Of a DNA stretch of 64,000 nucleotides, positions 44,049-55,484 are shown one piece after another. A program made the translations under genes and the position numbers. A model generated the notes under the pieces. That model was not told where the DNA came from. It saw only the letters and a program-made list of their open reading frames with translations, and did no database searches. Within the stretch, counting starts at the first letter, position 1; the number at the start of each line of letters is the position of its first letter. Source of the stretch: Cephalotrichum gorgonifer (lineage: Eukaryota; Ascomycota; Sordariomycetes; Microascales; Microascaceae); NCBI GenBank assembly GCA_900312665.1, contig ONZQ02000001.1, forward strand, positions 3,616,875 through 3,680,874. Reading direction: 5' to 3'.

Positions 44049-45444
44049 TTAAACCTCGACAAGCTGGTTGTCCTCATCCTCATCCTCCGCCTGCCCTTCC
44101 TCCCCATCCTTGGCCTCCTCCCCCATCAAAAGCTGGACCAGCCTCTCACACGCTTCACGCACACCCTCGTGATCGACTCGAGCATGGGTCTCCCTGATAA
44201 GCGGATAGACCTTCACCTCACGCATATACTCGCGGGCATCCCTCGTCGAAGCCAGGAGCGTCAGCGTCTCCACGTGGGTCTGGATTATGTCCGGGTTGGG
44301 CTCGCGCTGCTTGTCTGGAGGGAGGAGTTGGAGGTCGGGGAGCATATCCAGCATGTCGTCCTCGTCGTACTCCTCGCCCCCCATGATAGGGAGGAGGATA
44401 TAGGGCAGGACGTTGATGTCGCTCTCGGACAGGAAGTCAGGGTGCGACGAGACCTCGAAGGTGACGTTCTTGATCGTGCTCGCGACGCCCCTGCGGCGGA
44501 TTTCGGACTTGTGCTCGGTGAAGACATTCAGCTTCGCGATGGGGAAGGTGCCGTCGTAGGACTGGCGCGTGATGAAGTGTTTCCTGACCTCCTCGTGTTT
44601 CGTTAGGTCGGCGAAGAAGTAGGCGAGGTAGTCGTAGTTGGCGTGCTTGTTGTAAGTGCCGTCGAAGCCCTTGACGAAGAGGTCGAGGAGCTGGTTGATG
44701 ACGAGGTCGTCGGACTTTAGCTCCTCGGGTGGGGTTTGCCTTTTCTTTATAATATCTTTTAGGTTGTCGCGCTTGCTCATGTTTGCCAGGAGCATCGAGA
44801 GGAGGTTGGCGTTGGGCTCCGTGGGGACCTGCTCTCTCGTTAGTCGGCTTGGTGTGCGGGAGCTGGTGGGAGAGGAGGCTAGCGCGGCTGCGAACGTACA
44901 ACTATCTTCGATAGCACAAGATCTAAGAACTTATCGTCTGTTGTGAGGCTATCGAGGACATCGTCCTCACCCGAGAGGTTCACGAGTATAGTCAAGGCAT
45001 GTCCCCCAATTTTCTGTCAAGTAAAGCAGGGGCGTGTAAGTGGATGATCGTGATCTCTCTCCCTCTCAGTACGCAGCGCGCAGCTAAGAAGTCAACTAAC
45101 ATGACTAGAAGTTGGGCGCAACCTTGGGGACGAGGATGGGGACATACCGGATGGTCCCGGAGAAGGACCTTTAAGTTCCTCACAGGTTGGAGGTCATGGA
45201 TCTTGAAGATATTGGGATGCGTAAGAGAGTACGGGACGGCGCCCTCGATCGCTGCCAGCCGGACCTGGGGGTTCGGGTGCGCAATGAACGAGACAAGCTT
45301 CAGGGGAGTGGTTAGCAAGTGTTTATTCTGTCGTATAATTCGCCCTCTCTTTACGCATCGGGCGAGAGCTGTGACGACATCAACATCGACGTCGGTATTG
45401 GACGGACACACCTCATCGAGCTCTTTTGCGCTTGGACTAGCCAT
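44049..45444 (-). CDS. HGH1: HGH1 (eEF2 folding co-chaperone)
   Basis: HGH1 family protein, an armadillo-like co-chaperone that helps eEF2 fold together with the TRiC chaperonin. Four exons on the minus strand (45444-45412, 45297-45148, 45013-44900, 44828-44049) give 358 residues. Read through the splices, the protein is MASPSAKELDELVSFIAHPN, PQVRLAAIEGAVPYSLTHPN, KIGGHALTILVNLSGEDDVL, FLDLVLSKIVVPTEPNANLL and then MLLANMSKRDNLKDIIKKRQ with ITRQSYDGTFPIAKLNVFTE, the DUF383/384 hallmarks. The acidic tail ends EGQAEDEDEDNQLVEV. Introns are 114, 134 and 71 bp; the first acceptor sits behind TTGCTAACCAC. The first exon is only 33 bases, so a single-exon model would begin too late. Confidence 0.9.
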
Positions 45445-45919
45445 GGTGGTAATTGTAGGGGGTGGGTTGTTTTGCTCAATATTAAGCACCAATTATCAGA
45501 TTTTGAAGTATATACTCCAGAATATCGTGGGCCAAGTTCAGAGGCTTGCAAACCTGAGGTGTTGCTGATGAGATGACGGAGTTCCCCTTCGTTTTGGTTG
45601 CGCTCTGATGGTGGGGCAACTTTTTTCCCATCACAATAGCATACCTACGAGTGAGTACAAGGATGACTACCCCGCCATGAATTTTCCAAGATTTAGGCGG
45701 TGAAGAATGGCAGAGCGCACCGCGGGGCCAAAAATTGTAAGTTAGCCCCAGAAAAAAACTAAAGGCCGGCAGAAAACGAATCTGAGAAAAATCAAGCGCA
45801 ACAAGGGACGGCCTTGAACTGCAACGCCCCCTCCTTCCCTGCACGCCCCCTTGACCCTCGTCCGTCTCACTCGCCCCGTGTTTACACACACGAAGTCGAC
45901 AGAATATCGAACAATCGAA
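45445..45919. other. divergent promoter region of HGH1 and ENP1
   Basis: 475 bases between two outward-reading genes. It contains the ENP1 leader; the frame on the + strand from 45851 runs into ENP1 but lacks family content before the ATG at 45920. Confidence 0.55.
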
Positions 45920-47489
45920 ATGCCAAAGGCAACGACGCCGACCTCCGGCAGGAGGCGACATAATCCCCTCGAGGACGACCTTGTTGCAACCGGCCCACTA
46001 CGGTCGAAAGCACCGAAGAGGAAAAGTGGCGGAAATAAAGACGAAGATTCCGAGAATTTCGTCGATGCTAAGGCTTCGCGGAACATCTTGAAAATCAGTC
46101 AAGCTCTTCTCCAGGAGGAGCAGGATGCCACGGCTAAGCCCACACCCGCGCAAGCGTACGACTCGTTCGCCTTTGACAGCAGAGCTGGGATCGACGAACC
46201 CGCCGCTAAGGATGGATTTCCTGAAGATGACGACGCCTGGGGTGATGAGGAGGAGGAAGTCGAGGAGATTGAGGTGGACCCCAACGACCTCGAAACTTAC
46301 AGGAAGTTCCTCCCTGAGGCCGAAGACCCTCTGCTGAAGCACGGCTGGGACTTGAAGCCAGCTGAGGGCGCCGAAGCCGCCGAGGACGAAGAGCCAACAA
46401 ATCTGGCCGACCTTATCCTACAAAAGATCTATGCCCACGAGGAGGCGCAAGCGCGAGCCCAGGCGGGCATAGCCCCTGAGGCAGAGGAGGAGTTTGAGCT
46501 TCCTCCTAAGGTTGTGGACGTCTTCACCAAGGTTGGCCTGATCCTGTCTCGGCACAGGTCCGGTCCCATCCCGAAGCCTATGAAGATCCTACCTACTGTA
46601 CCGCACTGGGAGGCTATCCTTGAGATAACCGAGCCCCACAAGTGGTCGGCGAACGCTGTCGATGCCGTTACTCGAGTCTTTGTTGCCGCCAAGGCCGTCG
46701 TTGTACAGCGATTCTTGGAGATGGTCGTGCTCGAGAGGGTGAAGACCGACATCTATGAGAACAAGAAGCTGAACCACCATTTGTTCAAGGCACTAGAGAG
46801 GGCGCTGTTCAAGCCGTCCGCCTTCTTCAAGGGTTTCCTATTTCCCCTGGTCGGGCAGGGAACCTGCACGCTACGAGAGGCCACCATCATTGCTGGTGTT
46901 CTAAGGAGGCACCACGTGCCCGTCTTGCACTCTGCTGCGGCTATCAAAGGCCTCTGTGAGATTGCCGCCCAAGAAGCCTCCCAGGGCACCGAGGGCGGTG
47001 GTGCTACCAACATCCTGGTCCACACTCTCCTCAAGAAGGGATATGCTCTGCCGTATCAAGTCATCGACGCTCTTGTCTTCCGTAAGAACCTCATTCCCCC
47101 CCCCCTATTCCCAATATCTTCCCAATGGCCGTCGGAGGAAAAGGAGTGCTAACATTAGGTGTGCCAATATAGATTTCCTTCGATTCCGAAGCGTCGACCC
47201 TGCCTCAGTGCAGCAGGGCGACATAGACTCGCTCATGGCTGACGATCGGCCCGCGAGGACAAAGCTACCCGTCATCTGGCATCAGTGTTTCTTGGAGTTT
47301 GCAGAAAAGTACAGGAATGATATCACGGAAGATCAGCGAGAGGCCTTGCTAGATCTTCTTCTTACCCACGGCCACACGGCTATTGGTCCCGAGATTAGAA
47401 GGGAGCTCCTCGCCGGTAGGGGAAGGGGCGTTCCCATCCCGCAAGATGGAATGGCCCTGGATGGGGATGATACCATGCTAATCGACTGA
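45920..47489 (+). CDS. ENP1: bystin (ENP1), 40S pre-ribosome maturation factor
   Basis: Bystin-family protein needed for 18S rRNA processing and 40S export, bound to the head of pre-40S particles. Exons 45920-47081 and 47173-47489 give 492 residues, close to yeast Enp1. It begins MPKATTPTSGRRRHNPLEDD, has an acidic stretch near 110, then the bystin domain with YRSGPIPKPMKILPTVPHWE-type sequence (HRSGPIPKP), WSANAVDAVTRVFVAA, ALFKPSAFFKGFLFPLVGQG and VPVLHSAAAIKGLCEIAAQE, and the C-terminal PVIWHQCFLEFAEKYRNDIT. The splice joins LVF to HFLRFRSVDPASVQQ. Intron 47082-47172 is 91 bp. The ATG at 45920 is preferred to an upstream in-frame one because it starts the family-like sequence. Confidence 0.95.
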
Positions 47490-48141
47490 GAGATGGGCTC
47501 TTGGACGTAGTGCTTCTCGGGACGTTATGGACCTATTCGGGCAGGGTCCAAAATGAGGGGACGACAAGGCTGGCCGCTCAGGGCTCAATTGGCACGCCGC
47601 GCTCAACGTCGACGCCCACTTTTCGACTTGGGATGGAATGGTTGAACGAGGATGTGGGGTTAATGAATCCGCACAGGAGATGGCCCGAGACGTGTGTAGT
47701 ATCCCATTGTGCATCGGTACTATGCGGTGGGACTTGGACAAGAGGCAGGAGGCAGGAGGCAGGAGGCAAGAGTTGGGAGTTGGGAGTCAGGAGTCAGGGG
47801 GCTTCTCAGGAGGCAGGAGCATCACGCGAACCCGCCTTCACATACGGCTCATGCTTAGAAGGCGCAGCCAAGAAATACATATGATAAATGATACGCAACG
47901 ATTTACCGAATCCCCGTTGGGTTCTCCATCTGGCTTTATTATTACTTTTTATTTATTTTTGGTATTCTTATCCATTCTTTCGGGCACCCCTATCACCTAG
48001 GATACCTCCCATTCACGGAAAAGATATCCATGGTTTCTTTCGCCCCCTACTTGTACTTGAATACGTGTATCTAGCTCCAGCGCCGACGCTGCCCTACAAC
48101 TCGCGCTTGCCGCCACCCAAGCCTTACTGGAGGCGGTGACT
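47490..48141. other. intergenic with a degenerate minisatellite
   Basis: No gene is supported. From 47742 to about 47820 there is a degenerate tandem of AGGCAGG and GGGAGT units (GAGGCAGGAGGCAGGAGGCA at its core), listed separately. The 3' part is C/T-rich before the orphan gene at 48142. Confidence 0.5.
47742..47820. repeat. degenerate G-rich tandem repeat
   Basis: Short unit AGGCAGG repeated four times, then drifting to TTGGGAG/GTCAGGA units. It is a simple minisatellite in a noncoding stretch, visible by eye. Confidence 0.7.
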
Positions 48142-49118
48142 ATGCCGCAAGGCTTTCAGAGACACAAGGACAAGGGCAAGAGTGTGTCAACACCGCTATC
48201 AGTCGAACATGGTGGCGGGCGACTATCCCCAGGCAGGTTGAGGTGGGATTAAGTGGCATATTTTCAGGAACAGTACTTGTCGGCTGACTCGGCTCTTTGC
48301 GAGTCCCCAGCACCATTGAAGAATTCTCCTGCGATGCAGACACGACGCCCGACCATGGATGCTTACAGTCCAACCCAGTTCCTGAGGCGCCGCCAGGTCC
48401 TAAAGGGATATATCGCCACAGACAGAGGTTTCTAGGAAGAAAGAGGTGCTCGAGCTGCCATAACACTGACCTCGATGGCATGCGAACACTCGCAAGCACA
48501 TGCACCTGTCTACATGGGGCCGACCGGCCGGACGACAATCCACCGCCGAATGCAGGTCTCGGAAACGAAAGAATGTTCGGAATAAACCCCCCTCGGCCGC
48601 CCCGTGAAGGTTACGAGTGGGTGTGGGATGCAAGGGGTTATTGGGTCGAGCACGAGGTGGATGGCCCTCTCTCCAGGTCTGCGTTTCTTAGTTGTTTTCG
48701 AGTCTGTCAATAGTGGATACGGTCTCGAGACCACCGCGGCAAGAGGATGACACATGATGTGCCAGATAGCGCGCGAAACCGTTCCCCCTTGCGCTCAAGC
48801 GAGAGCCCGTACCTGTCAGAGGAGGCGCACGTGGCTTCACTGCAAGGGTTGGCCTCCGGCAGGGAGACGCGTTCGGCGTCGTCCGAAGACCTAAGCAAGG
48901 ACAACACCGCAGATTCAGGAGAGGTAGGGAACGAACAGGACGAGTCCGCCACAAATAAAAATGGCGCAGGGAACAATGTTCAGGAGGGAGGCCTTCCCCT
49001 TCCTTCCACCCTCGGATCTGTAGCTAAAGACCTACGCGTTATAAAAGCAGACTCGCCCATAAAAGGGACGCTGCGCCGGAGAACGAAAGTATCGGGGCTG
49101 AGAGAGGCGGCTTCATAG
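48142..49118 (+). CDS. fungal orphan protein, at least three exons (model partly uncertain)
   Basis: No named family. A first exon 48142-48236 codes MPQGFQRHKDKGKSVSTPLS and joins in phase through a 74-bp intron (GTTGAG...CCCAG, with GGCTGACTC before the acceptor) to an exon beginning at 48311 that reads TIEEFSCDADTT. This exon contains a Cys pair and a conserved-looking PPREGYEWVWDARGYWVEHE block; similar EGFEWVWFPEGYW-type stretches occur in other Pezizomycotina proteins. A third segment from about 48714 to 49118 reads SSESPYLSEEAHVASLQGLA and ends at a stop. The link between exons two and three is uncertain: a phase-compatible 57-bp intron (48657-48713) has a weak donor. Further protein-like, serine- and arginine-rich frames continue to about 50103 and may belong to it. 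I give no function. Confidence 0.5.
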
Positions 49119-49148
49119 AAGGAAATTTCTGAACCACGAGCGATCTGA

Positions 49149-50103
49149 GAGAAAGTCGATCACCTCAGCAGCATAGGCGGCAGCATCTTAGGGCAGCCCG
49201 CGATGAGCGACAAGAGGCATCAATCCTCAGCTGATGGCTCTGGAGGCGGAAGCGGAAGCGGAAGCGGACGGGAGCAGTGGATCCCGCGAAAAGCCTACCC
49301 TTCATGGTTTAGAAGCACCGGGCCGTCTAAACTATCGATGCATTGGCGCAAAAGGTCGTCTCGGGACGGAAAGCCGTTGCAGGTGTTGATGAGAAGCAAG
49401 GCGGCTTTGGTGGCCAAGTTTCCCTGTGGCGGGACACCTCTACCCACACCGGCTTCACCAGCTCCATCTCGCGTTGGTTGGGCTCCCATTTCTTAATTTC
49501 AGTAAATGAGCCCGGAATAGAAACAAGATGCTAATAGTCGCCACAGAAGATAACAACTTCCCGGGTGGGGTATGCAGACGAGGTTCCCGTGGACATGGTT
49601 GCAGGTCAACAAGGCTAACCACAGAACAGGAAGCAGTACGGATAAAGACTCCTCCACTCATCGAACAGCCAGGAAGAAGAGGCCGGCCACCTTCGAATGT
49701 AACGCCTCCTGGTGATGTCCATTGTGACGGGTGTCGGGCCAAGAGCGAACACCCACCACCCCGCACCCCCCCCTTGAATCCGTTCCAGTCTGCTAGTCGG
49801 TCCTGGCCTAAGAGTCCCCATACATCACCGACGAGGAATCAATTCCAACCCGGTAATCGACCTTCGTCTCAAAATCCCCGTCATATTCGGCCGACGACAA
49901 GCACGAGCAAAGTATCGGAACCTGCAAGTTACAGGCCGGCCAGGCGAGTGGTTCCGCCACCTAGGCCTAGAAGACATCATCTTTTGTCCGACATAGGAGT
50001 CTCGGGTAGTCCTTCTACGATCGGAAGGGGCGTGAGACCTTCTCCTAGGGAAGGGCGAGGGGGTGAGGTCTGTAGAGATGGCATGGATGGGGGATGGATT
50101 TAA
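49149..50103 (+). other. disordered open frames, possible 3' continuation of the orphan gene
   Basis: Two open stretches on the + strand, about 49149-49496 (with GGGSGSGSG and KAYPSWFRSTGPSKLSM) and 49528-50103 (R/P/S-rich, RRGRPPSNVTPP), look like a disordered protein tail. They need introns to join the frame of the orphan gene, and I could not settle the joints. GGAAGC hexamers repeat at about 49243-49268. Confidence 0.3.
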
Positions 50104-50807
50104 GCTGGTGTTCGCAAGAGTTCTGCTGGGATGCTATAGAGGAGTCAAGGCAGCTGGGTTGCTCACAGCACTGATACACGATCTCCCTATCAATATCATA
50201 AGAAAAGGGAGAAAAGGGATAAGAAAGACTAGGTACTGGAGCTGGAGACAGTAGGTTTGGCTGGAAGTAAAGGTGTGAGGACCAGTGATTGGTAACTGTA
50301 ACAGGAATGGGGAAGGGGACTTGAATATGATCCGGGTGGAAGAAGAAAGAAGGTACCGTTAAGTTACATTCAGAGTAGGTCTTGTTGAATGCGCAGGTAA
50401 ATCATGGATTAGTTGCTTGGTCCGTTCAAGCCTACATGTATGTGATGGAGGCTTTGGTGCTTCATGGTTTAAGGGCGATCCCTTATTGGCTGGCACGCCC
50501 CCACCACAAGCCGCATGCAGGAGCTCCAGAAATTTACCCAACTCCATCTTCACATCGACAGCTCCAGCTCAGCACAGCACTCCATATATCACTTTACCAG
50601 TTTCCTGAGCCATTGCATTTCCTATGTGAGGGAGCCACTTGCGCCAGTCCATACCTCCGAATCACCCACCACCCACACCTGCACCCACAAACTAAATAAT
50701 CACCCACTGACGCGCCAGAAATCCTGTGGTTCCCAGCTCCTCAACACCACAAACATCATCCGCACGGGAGAGAGCATTCCAATTCCAGGCGCACTCCCAT
50801 CACCAAG
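50104..50807. other. intergenic, CDC73 promoter
   Basis: About 700 bases ahead of CDC73. The last 250 bases are C/A-rich (CACCCACACC) and look like leader sequence. No gene is seen. Confidence 0.5.
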
Positions 50808-52087
50808 ATGGCAGCATCCACCGAGCACGACCCCCTCCTTCTCCTCCGCCAATCCATATCCGCCAACAAGCCCGCCATCCCCGTCTCCGCGCCCGAGCCC
50901 GCGGCGCCCGCGGCGCCCCTCGCGCAGGCCACCCACCTCCGCTTCCCCCACGCCGCCGACCTTGTCATCCCCATCGCCGCCCCGACGCGTTTCGTCACCT
51001 CAGCCGAGAAGGGCGTCAACGTGCGCAGCATCTACTTCGCCTGGCTGAACCGCGAGGTCGCGATCCCCGAGTACAATGCCTCCGCTGCGCGGCTCAACGG
51101 CGAGATTAAGGAGGCCGGGGGCAGCGGCGAGGTGCGGAACCTCGCCTTCGTGGAGAGGCTGGATCTGATCACGTGGCTCGAGGGGGCTAGCGAGGAGAGC
51201 GAGTATATCACGCCGCTGGAGGGCGAGAAGGGGGAGGGTGCGAAGGGGGGAGTGGGAGCGCTCTCGGGCAAGGTAGATCCTAGGCTGGCGGCGATTTATA
51301 GCCACGAGAGGAGAATGGGTGACCGGAATTCGGTCCTTAGGGGAGCCAAACCCACGGTGAGTCCTCTCTAACTAACCAACAGTCTCCCGCGCGAAAGGAT
51401 CGCATCTGACTGACCAACGTTCTTTGGCGGTGGAAACAGGACTTCTCTCACGTTAGGAAGCTCGCGACCGTCTTCGTGCAGAGGAAACCCCAGCACCCAG
51501 CCTCAAGCAGCCTCGGCGACCCCTCGGCGCCCTCGTCCCGCTCCGCCGCCCGCCGCCCGGACCCCATCATCCTCTTGTCCCCATCGGCCTCGTCCCTCCT
51601 GCGTCTGGCCAACATCCGCGCCTTCCTCGAGGAGGGCCGCTTCACGCCGCCAGAGGGGCCAGGGACGGGCGCCAGCATGCTACACGTCACGCGGGCCATG
51701 CGCGATATCGACCCCTCGCGCCCGGTACGATTCATTCTTGTTGAGGGGCCCGAGCAGTTCAAGCCTGAGTACTGGAACCGCGTGGTGGCGGTGTTCACGA
51801 CGGGGCAGGCGTGGCAGTTCAAGAGCTACAAGTGGACAGCGCCCCCGGAGCTTTTCAAGCACGTGCTGGGCGTGTACGTGGGGTGGAGGGGGGATAAGGT
51901 TCCTGATACCGTCGTGGGGTGGGGCCACAGGATCGTCACCTGTGCCGTGGATAGGTGGAGGGAGGGGTCGGGGGTGGAGGGCGCGAGGTTCAGGGATAAG
52001 GAGGTTGTGGAGGGGATATGGAAGGCTATCGAGGCGAATATGAGGGCCAAGGGGTGGAGGAAGGATGCCGCGCCCGTGAGGATCTGA
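50808..52087 (+). CDS. CDC73: Paf1 complex subunit CDC73 (parafibromin homologue)
   Basis: Subunit of the Paf1 complex, which travels with RNA polymerase II and promotes H2B ubiquitylation and elongation. Exons 50808-51356 and 51440-52087 give 398 residues. The N-terminal part includes DPLLLLRQSISANKPAI and FVTSAEKGVNVRSIYFAWLN; the C-terminal Ras-like domain reads PDPIILLSPSASSLLRLANI, RFILVEGPEQFKPEYWNRVV, AVFTTGQAWQFKSYKW and GVYVGWRGDKVPDTVVGWGH, strongly diagnostic. The splice joins AKPT to DFSHVRKLATVFVQRK. Intron 51357-51439 is 83 bp with ACTAACC near its start and a GTGAGT donor. Length is close to yeast Cdc73 (393). Confidence 0.95.
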
Positions 52088-52614
52088 GATCCACCCCCAC
52101 CCCTTAGGCGACTTGTTACCGGACATGAGGGGAAGTAGGCGAGCAAACTGGGAGACAGGAATGGATGGAAATCAAATCCAGAACGCACAAGGGCATGATA
52201 GGTACTGGATGGGCTGGCTGGGCTGGGGTGTGTGGTTACGTCAGGCGTTATGAAGGCCATATTGGGAGCTTACTTTTTTTTTCCCGTTTCTTCTTTTTGT
52301 TATTTTGTTGTTTCTCCGGCTTCCTAGTTCTAGTAGTTTTGACAGGCAGCTTGTATGATGAATATAGGGGAGCTATTGCGAAGTCGTCACTAGATCCCAT
52401 CCTCTCGGGACCTCAAGTTCACTTTACATTTTGATGGGAAGATTGGCCTGAGATGATATGGTGACGTCCCGAATGCGGCTCTGGGGACCATGGTTGCCAC
52501 CTCACTCCGACAGAAACTCCGCCATGTCCAAATGACAGATGGGGTAGCACGACGATGAGCCTGGCTTCCGACGACATTGTGACAGACAAACCCTCTTCCA
52601 CTTCTTCCATGCAA

Positions 52615-52630
52615 CCCCCCCCCCCCCCCC
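52615..52630. repeat. C16 homopolymer
   Basis: An uninterrupted run of about 16 cytosines followed by a C/T-rich stretch. It is one of three long C runs in this gene-free region. Confidence 0.7.
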
Positions 52631-53174
52631 TTCGTCTTCCTTTCTCTCTTCCCCTTATGCGGACTTTCTACCCTCGGCCCCGAAGCCTTCCTAATATCCC
52701 CCACTGAGATTCGTGCTAGTAACCCACCCCCACGTCGTTCACGGCTGTTGCCCCCTGGACAGCGGGGGGGGAGAGCACAATTCGCCGGATCCCCACCTCA
52801 CACGTGGAACGGCGGATCCCCCGGTCGGGGGGGAGGTGATCCTAGGGTCCCACACACGTCTTTGACGGGCTTTTCCGTTTGTTGGGGGCCAGGGAGGAGA
52901 GGCGAAGGGAGGAAGGGAGAGGGGGCAAGGGAGAGAGGGGCATGGGCTGGATGATCGGCGGGCGCTTTTCCTCCTTGCGGTCTTGTTGTGTGCTTGAAGT
53001 GGAATGGTTTTTTTTGTGTGATCGTCTGCCCCTGGTATTACAAGTCCGAGTACGAACGAGGTAGCACCAGGGGCGGGGGACTGGAGGGGCGAGATACCCC
53101 CTCCAGCAGCCAATCGCATCTTCTTTTTCTTCTGGGGACGAAACGGAGTGATAATAAATTCACCCCGTACTCCC

Positions 53175-53198
53175 GTACGAGTACACAGGTACTCGTAC
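53175..53198. repeat. perfect inverted repeat of the GTAC motif
   Basis: GTACGAGTAC at 53175-53184, spacer ACAG, and its exact reverse complement GTACTCGTAC at 53189-53198. A 10-bp stem with a 4-base loop is possible on either strand. Confidence 0.75.
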
Positions 53199-54495
53199 AA
53201 CGCCCGAGGAATACTCGTAATACGACATGATACCGTTTGGATCTGGATGGGATACCCCGGCTGTCTGCCCTTCGGCTCAGGCCCAACGGGGATTTCATTA
53301 GGGCCGAAGTCCGATGATTCTCGGTCCCGACAAGTGGAAATCACGTTCATGCGGGACACGGAGATGCTAGTGGAGACCGTCGTCCGGCATTTGAGAAGAG
53401 CCAATATTCGGGATGCTGCCACGTGGCTCTGGTTCCGGATTTCCCGGGATAGTGGTCGCATGGAAGGACTGCCTCTCATGGGAGATACAGGGTTCTACGA
53501 TGCAATAGGCAGTACGTCCCGGGGGGGGGAGAGGAAAGAAAGGGGGGGTGCGAGAGGCGGGATGCTGACAGCCGAGACCCTGGACGGGCGGAACACGGCT
53601 TCAGGTGAGGCTATGGAGGGAATCAAGGAGGGCTGAATCACTGCCGCGACGGTGAGCTGGTGTGGGCTGATGGGGCACTTGTACCAGTACAGAGTGTCGT
53701 GCGGCAGGATTGCAATTATGGTAGGCTTGTATGGTAGACATGCTTGTAAGTATGGAAGGTTTGTACGGCAAAATAGCATTGGTGTGAGGCAGTTGGTTCC
53801 TTAATGTGTTGCCTTGCCCTGCTTCGCGTTGTGTTGCCTCTCAAGCGCAGGACATTTGAACGGTGCGGCTTCAACGCTGCTTGTACAATACGAGCTACTC
53901 GTTTGTGTGGATAGGAGGTGATGCCTGGTCGCCGCGCGCCCCTGTCCCGTCCGTCAAGGGGCACCACTTCGCCTGCAGCCGAAACAGGCATATTCACACG
54001 GTATCGATGCCATAAACGAGATTGCTCACCTCTAAAATCTGACCTCCTCTTTCATCCCATCCAGGGGCTAGTCCTGCCTAGACCTGGAATAATAATACGA
54101 GAAACAGACGTACGGGGCGCGGGCAGGCAGGGGGAAATGAGCGCCTTCGCTTCGGATGCTGTTCTGATGCAGCACAGTCCTGCCGTTCGTTCCTGTCAAA
54201 TTCCTCCGAGGACGCCCGCCGCGTGGGATCGCTCGCGCTCGTGGGAACGTGGCCGGGAATAATAGACCGGGGCTTATGCTGGGGTGCGCCGTTGACACAT
54301 GGCCACGTCCACATACGACCCGCTGAACCGTTCACACTAGTACAAGTACGGAGCCACACACCACCCTGCCTCCTTCCTCCCCCACTGCCGAGGTGGGCGT
54401 GTGTTGTCATAATTGGAAGATGCTGTGTCAGCAATCGTTTTCGGAAATCCTCCGTTTTGGGTAACAGTGACGAGCACACCCTTCAACCACCTCCT

Positions 54496-54510
54496 CCCCC
54501 CCCCCCCCCC
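54496..54510. repeat. C15 run followed by a T run
   Basis: About 15 cytosines, then TCC and seven thymines: a strongly one-sided polypyrimidine tract. Confidence 0.7.
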
Positions 54511-55449
54511 TCCTTTTTTTCCTCCTTCAAGCCGTCCGTCCCCTTTCGTAATAGCGCCCCTTTGTGGAGTAGGTGGTCGTCCCAGACGAGCCTTCACCGA
54601 GCGATCCAATACTCGCAGTTCTAGATCCGGAGATTGCCGCAAGGGTTTTAACCTCAAACAGACGATAGTGGTCGACTTGGACGGATACGGAAGGGTACTC
54701 GTACAAGCGCGAGTCGAGTCGAGCAGGAACGTCGCCGTTATAAGCCACTTGTCTCCGCGCCAAGGGCGAAACTCCGACATGTACTCGAACATATACATAA
54801 TTTCGTTGTGCGTGGCAGACGTGTGCGGAGGTGGGACATGAACATGTCCCTGTACCTGTACCTATGCTCACAATCTCCTTCTCGGACGAGTGAGATCAGT
54901 ATTTCGGTGCTCGTCTCTCCGGCGCGAGTCTCCCCTCCAGCCCATCGTCATGCCGTCGAAAATTTCTCCGCCCAAGCTAAAGACGTCGCCGATACGTCAC
55001 TTCTCTCAAACAGAAGACCCTGCATTTGCGGCCTCACTCCGGAGGCCCGCTGTAACCGGGCCACGTTTATCGAACAAACACGGGCCGCCGTCGATTAAAC
55101 ACAGTCGTTCCGTCACAAAAGTACACGTGCGGACAAACAAGAGTCCTTCTGGCTCGTCGTGGAAATTGGCGGCTCCCATTAGCCGCCGATCCTCCCCTTT
55201 TCTCCTGTTTCGTCTGACTTGTTTGGTGTCTCCAAGCAGCGGGGTTAACAGTCACCCAGACGAGTATCCGTTGAGAGAGAGGGTATTACTCGTCCGGGCA
55301 GGCGGGGGGGTACCTGGTAATACCGCGGCTTCCTTTGACGAGAGCAAAACACAGGCAGAAGTAACCAGCGGGGTAAATGACTGAGGGCGCACGGGAGAAA
55401 AATTAGGCCAAGAAGAGGGGATGTGGGATTAGTCGGGGTTAGGGGTATG

Positions 55450-55484
55450 AGTACTCGTACAACAAATTAACTAGTACGAGTACT
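55450..55484. repeat. perfect 11-bp inverted repeat of the GTAC motif
   Basis: AGTACTCGTAC at 55450-55460 and its exact reverse complement GTACGAGTACT at 55474-55484, separated by 13 AT-rich bases. It would form a clean hairpin. Confidence 0.75.

Noticed and set aside
45851..45919. Upstream start for ENP1 adding 23 residues
   Set aside because: The added residues do not resemble bystin N-termini, and the ATG at 45920 gives the family-like start.
52739..53479. 246-codon minus-strand frame, the longest in the gene-free region
   Set aside because: Biased composition, no domain, no splice context, and internal runs of proline and arginine from C/G tracts.
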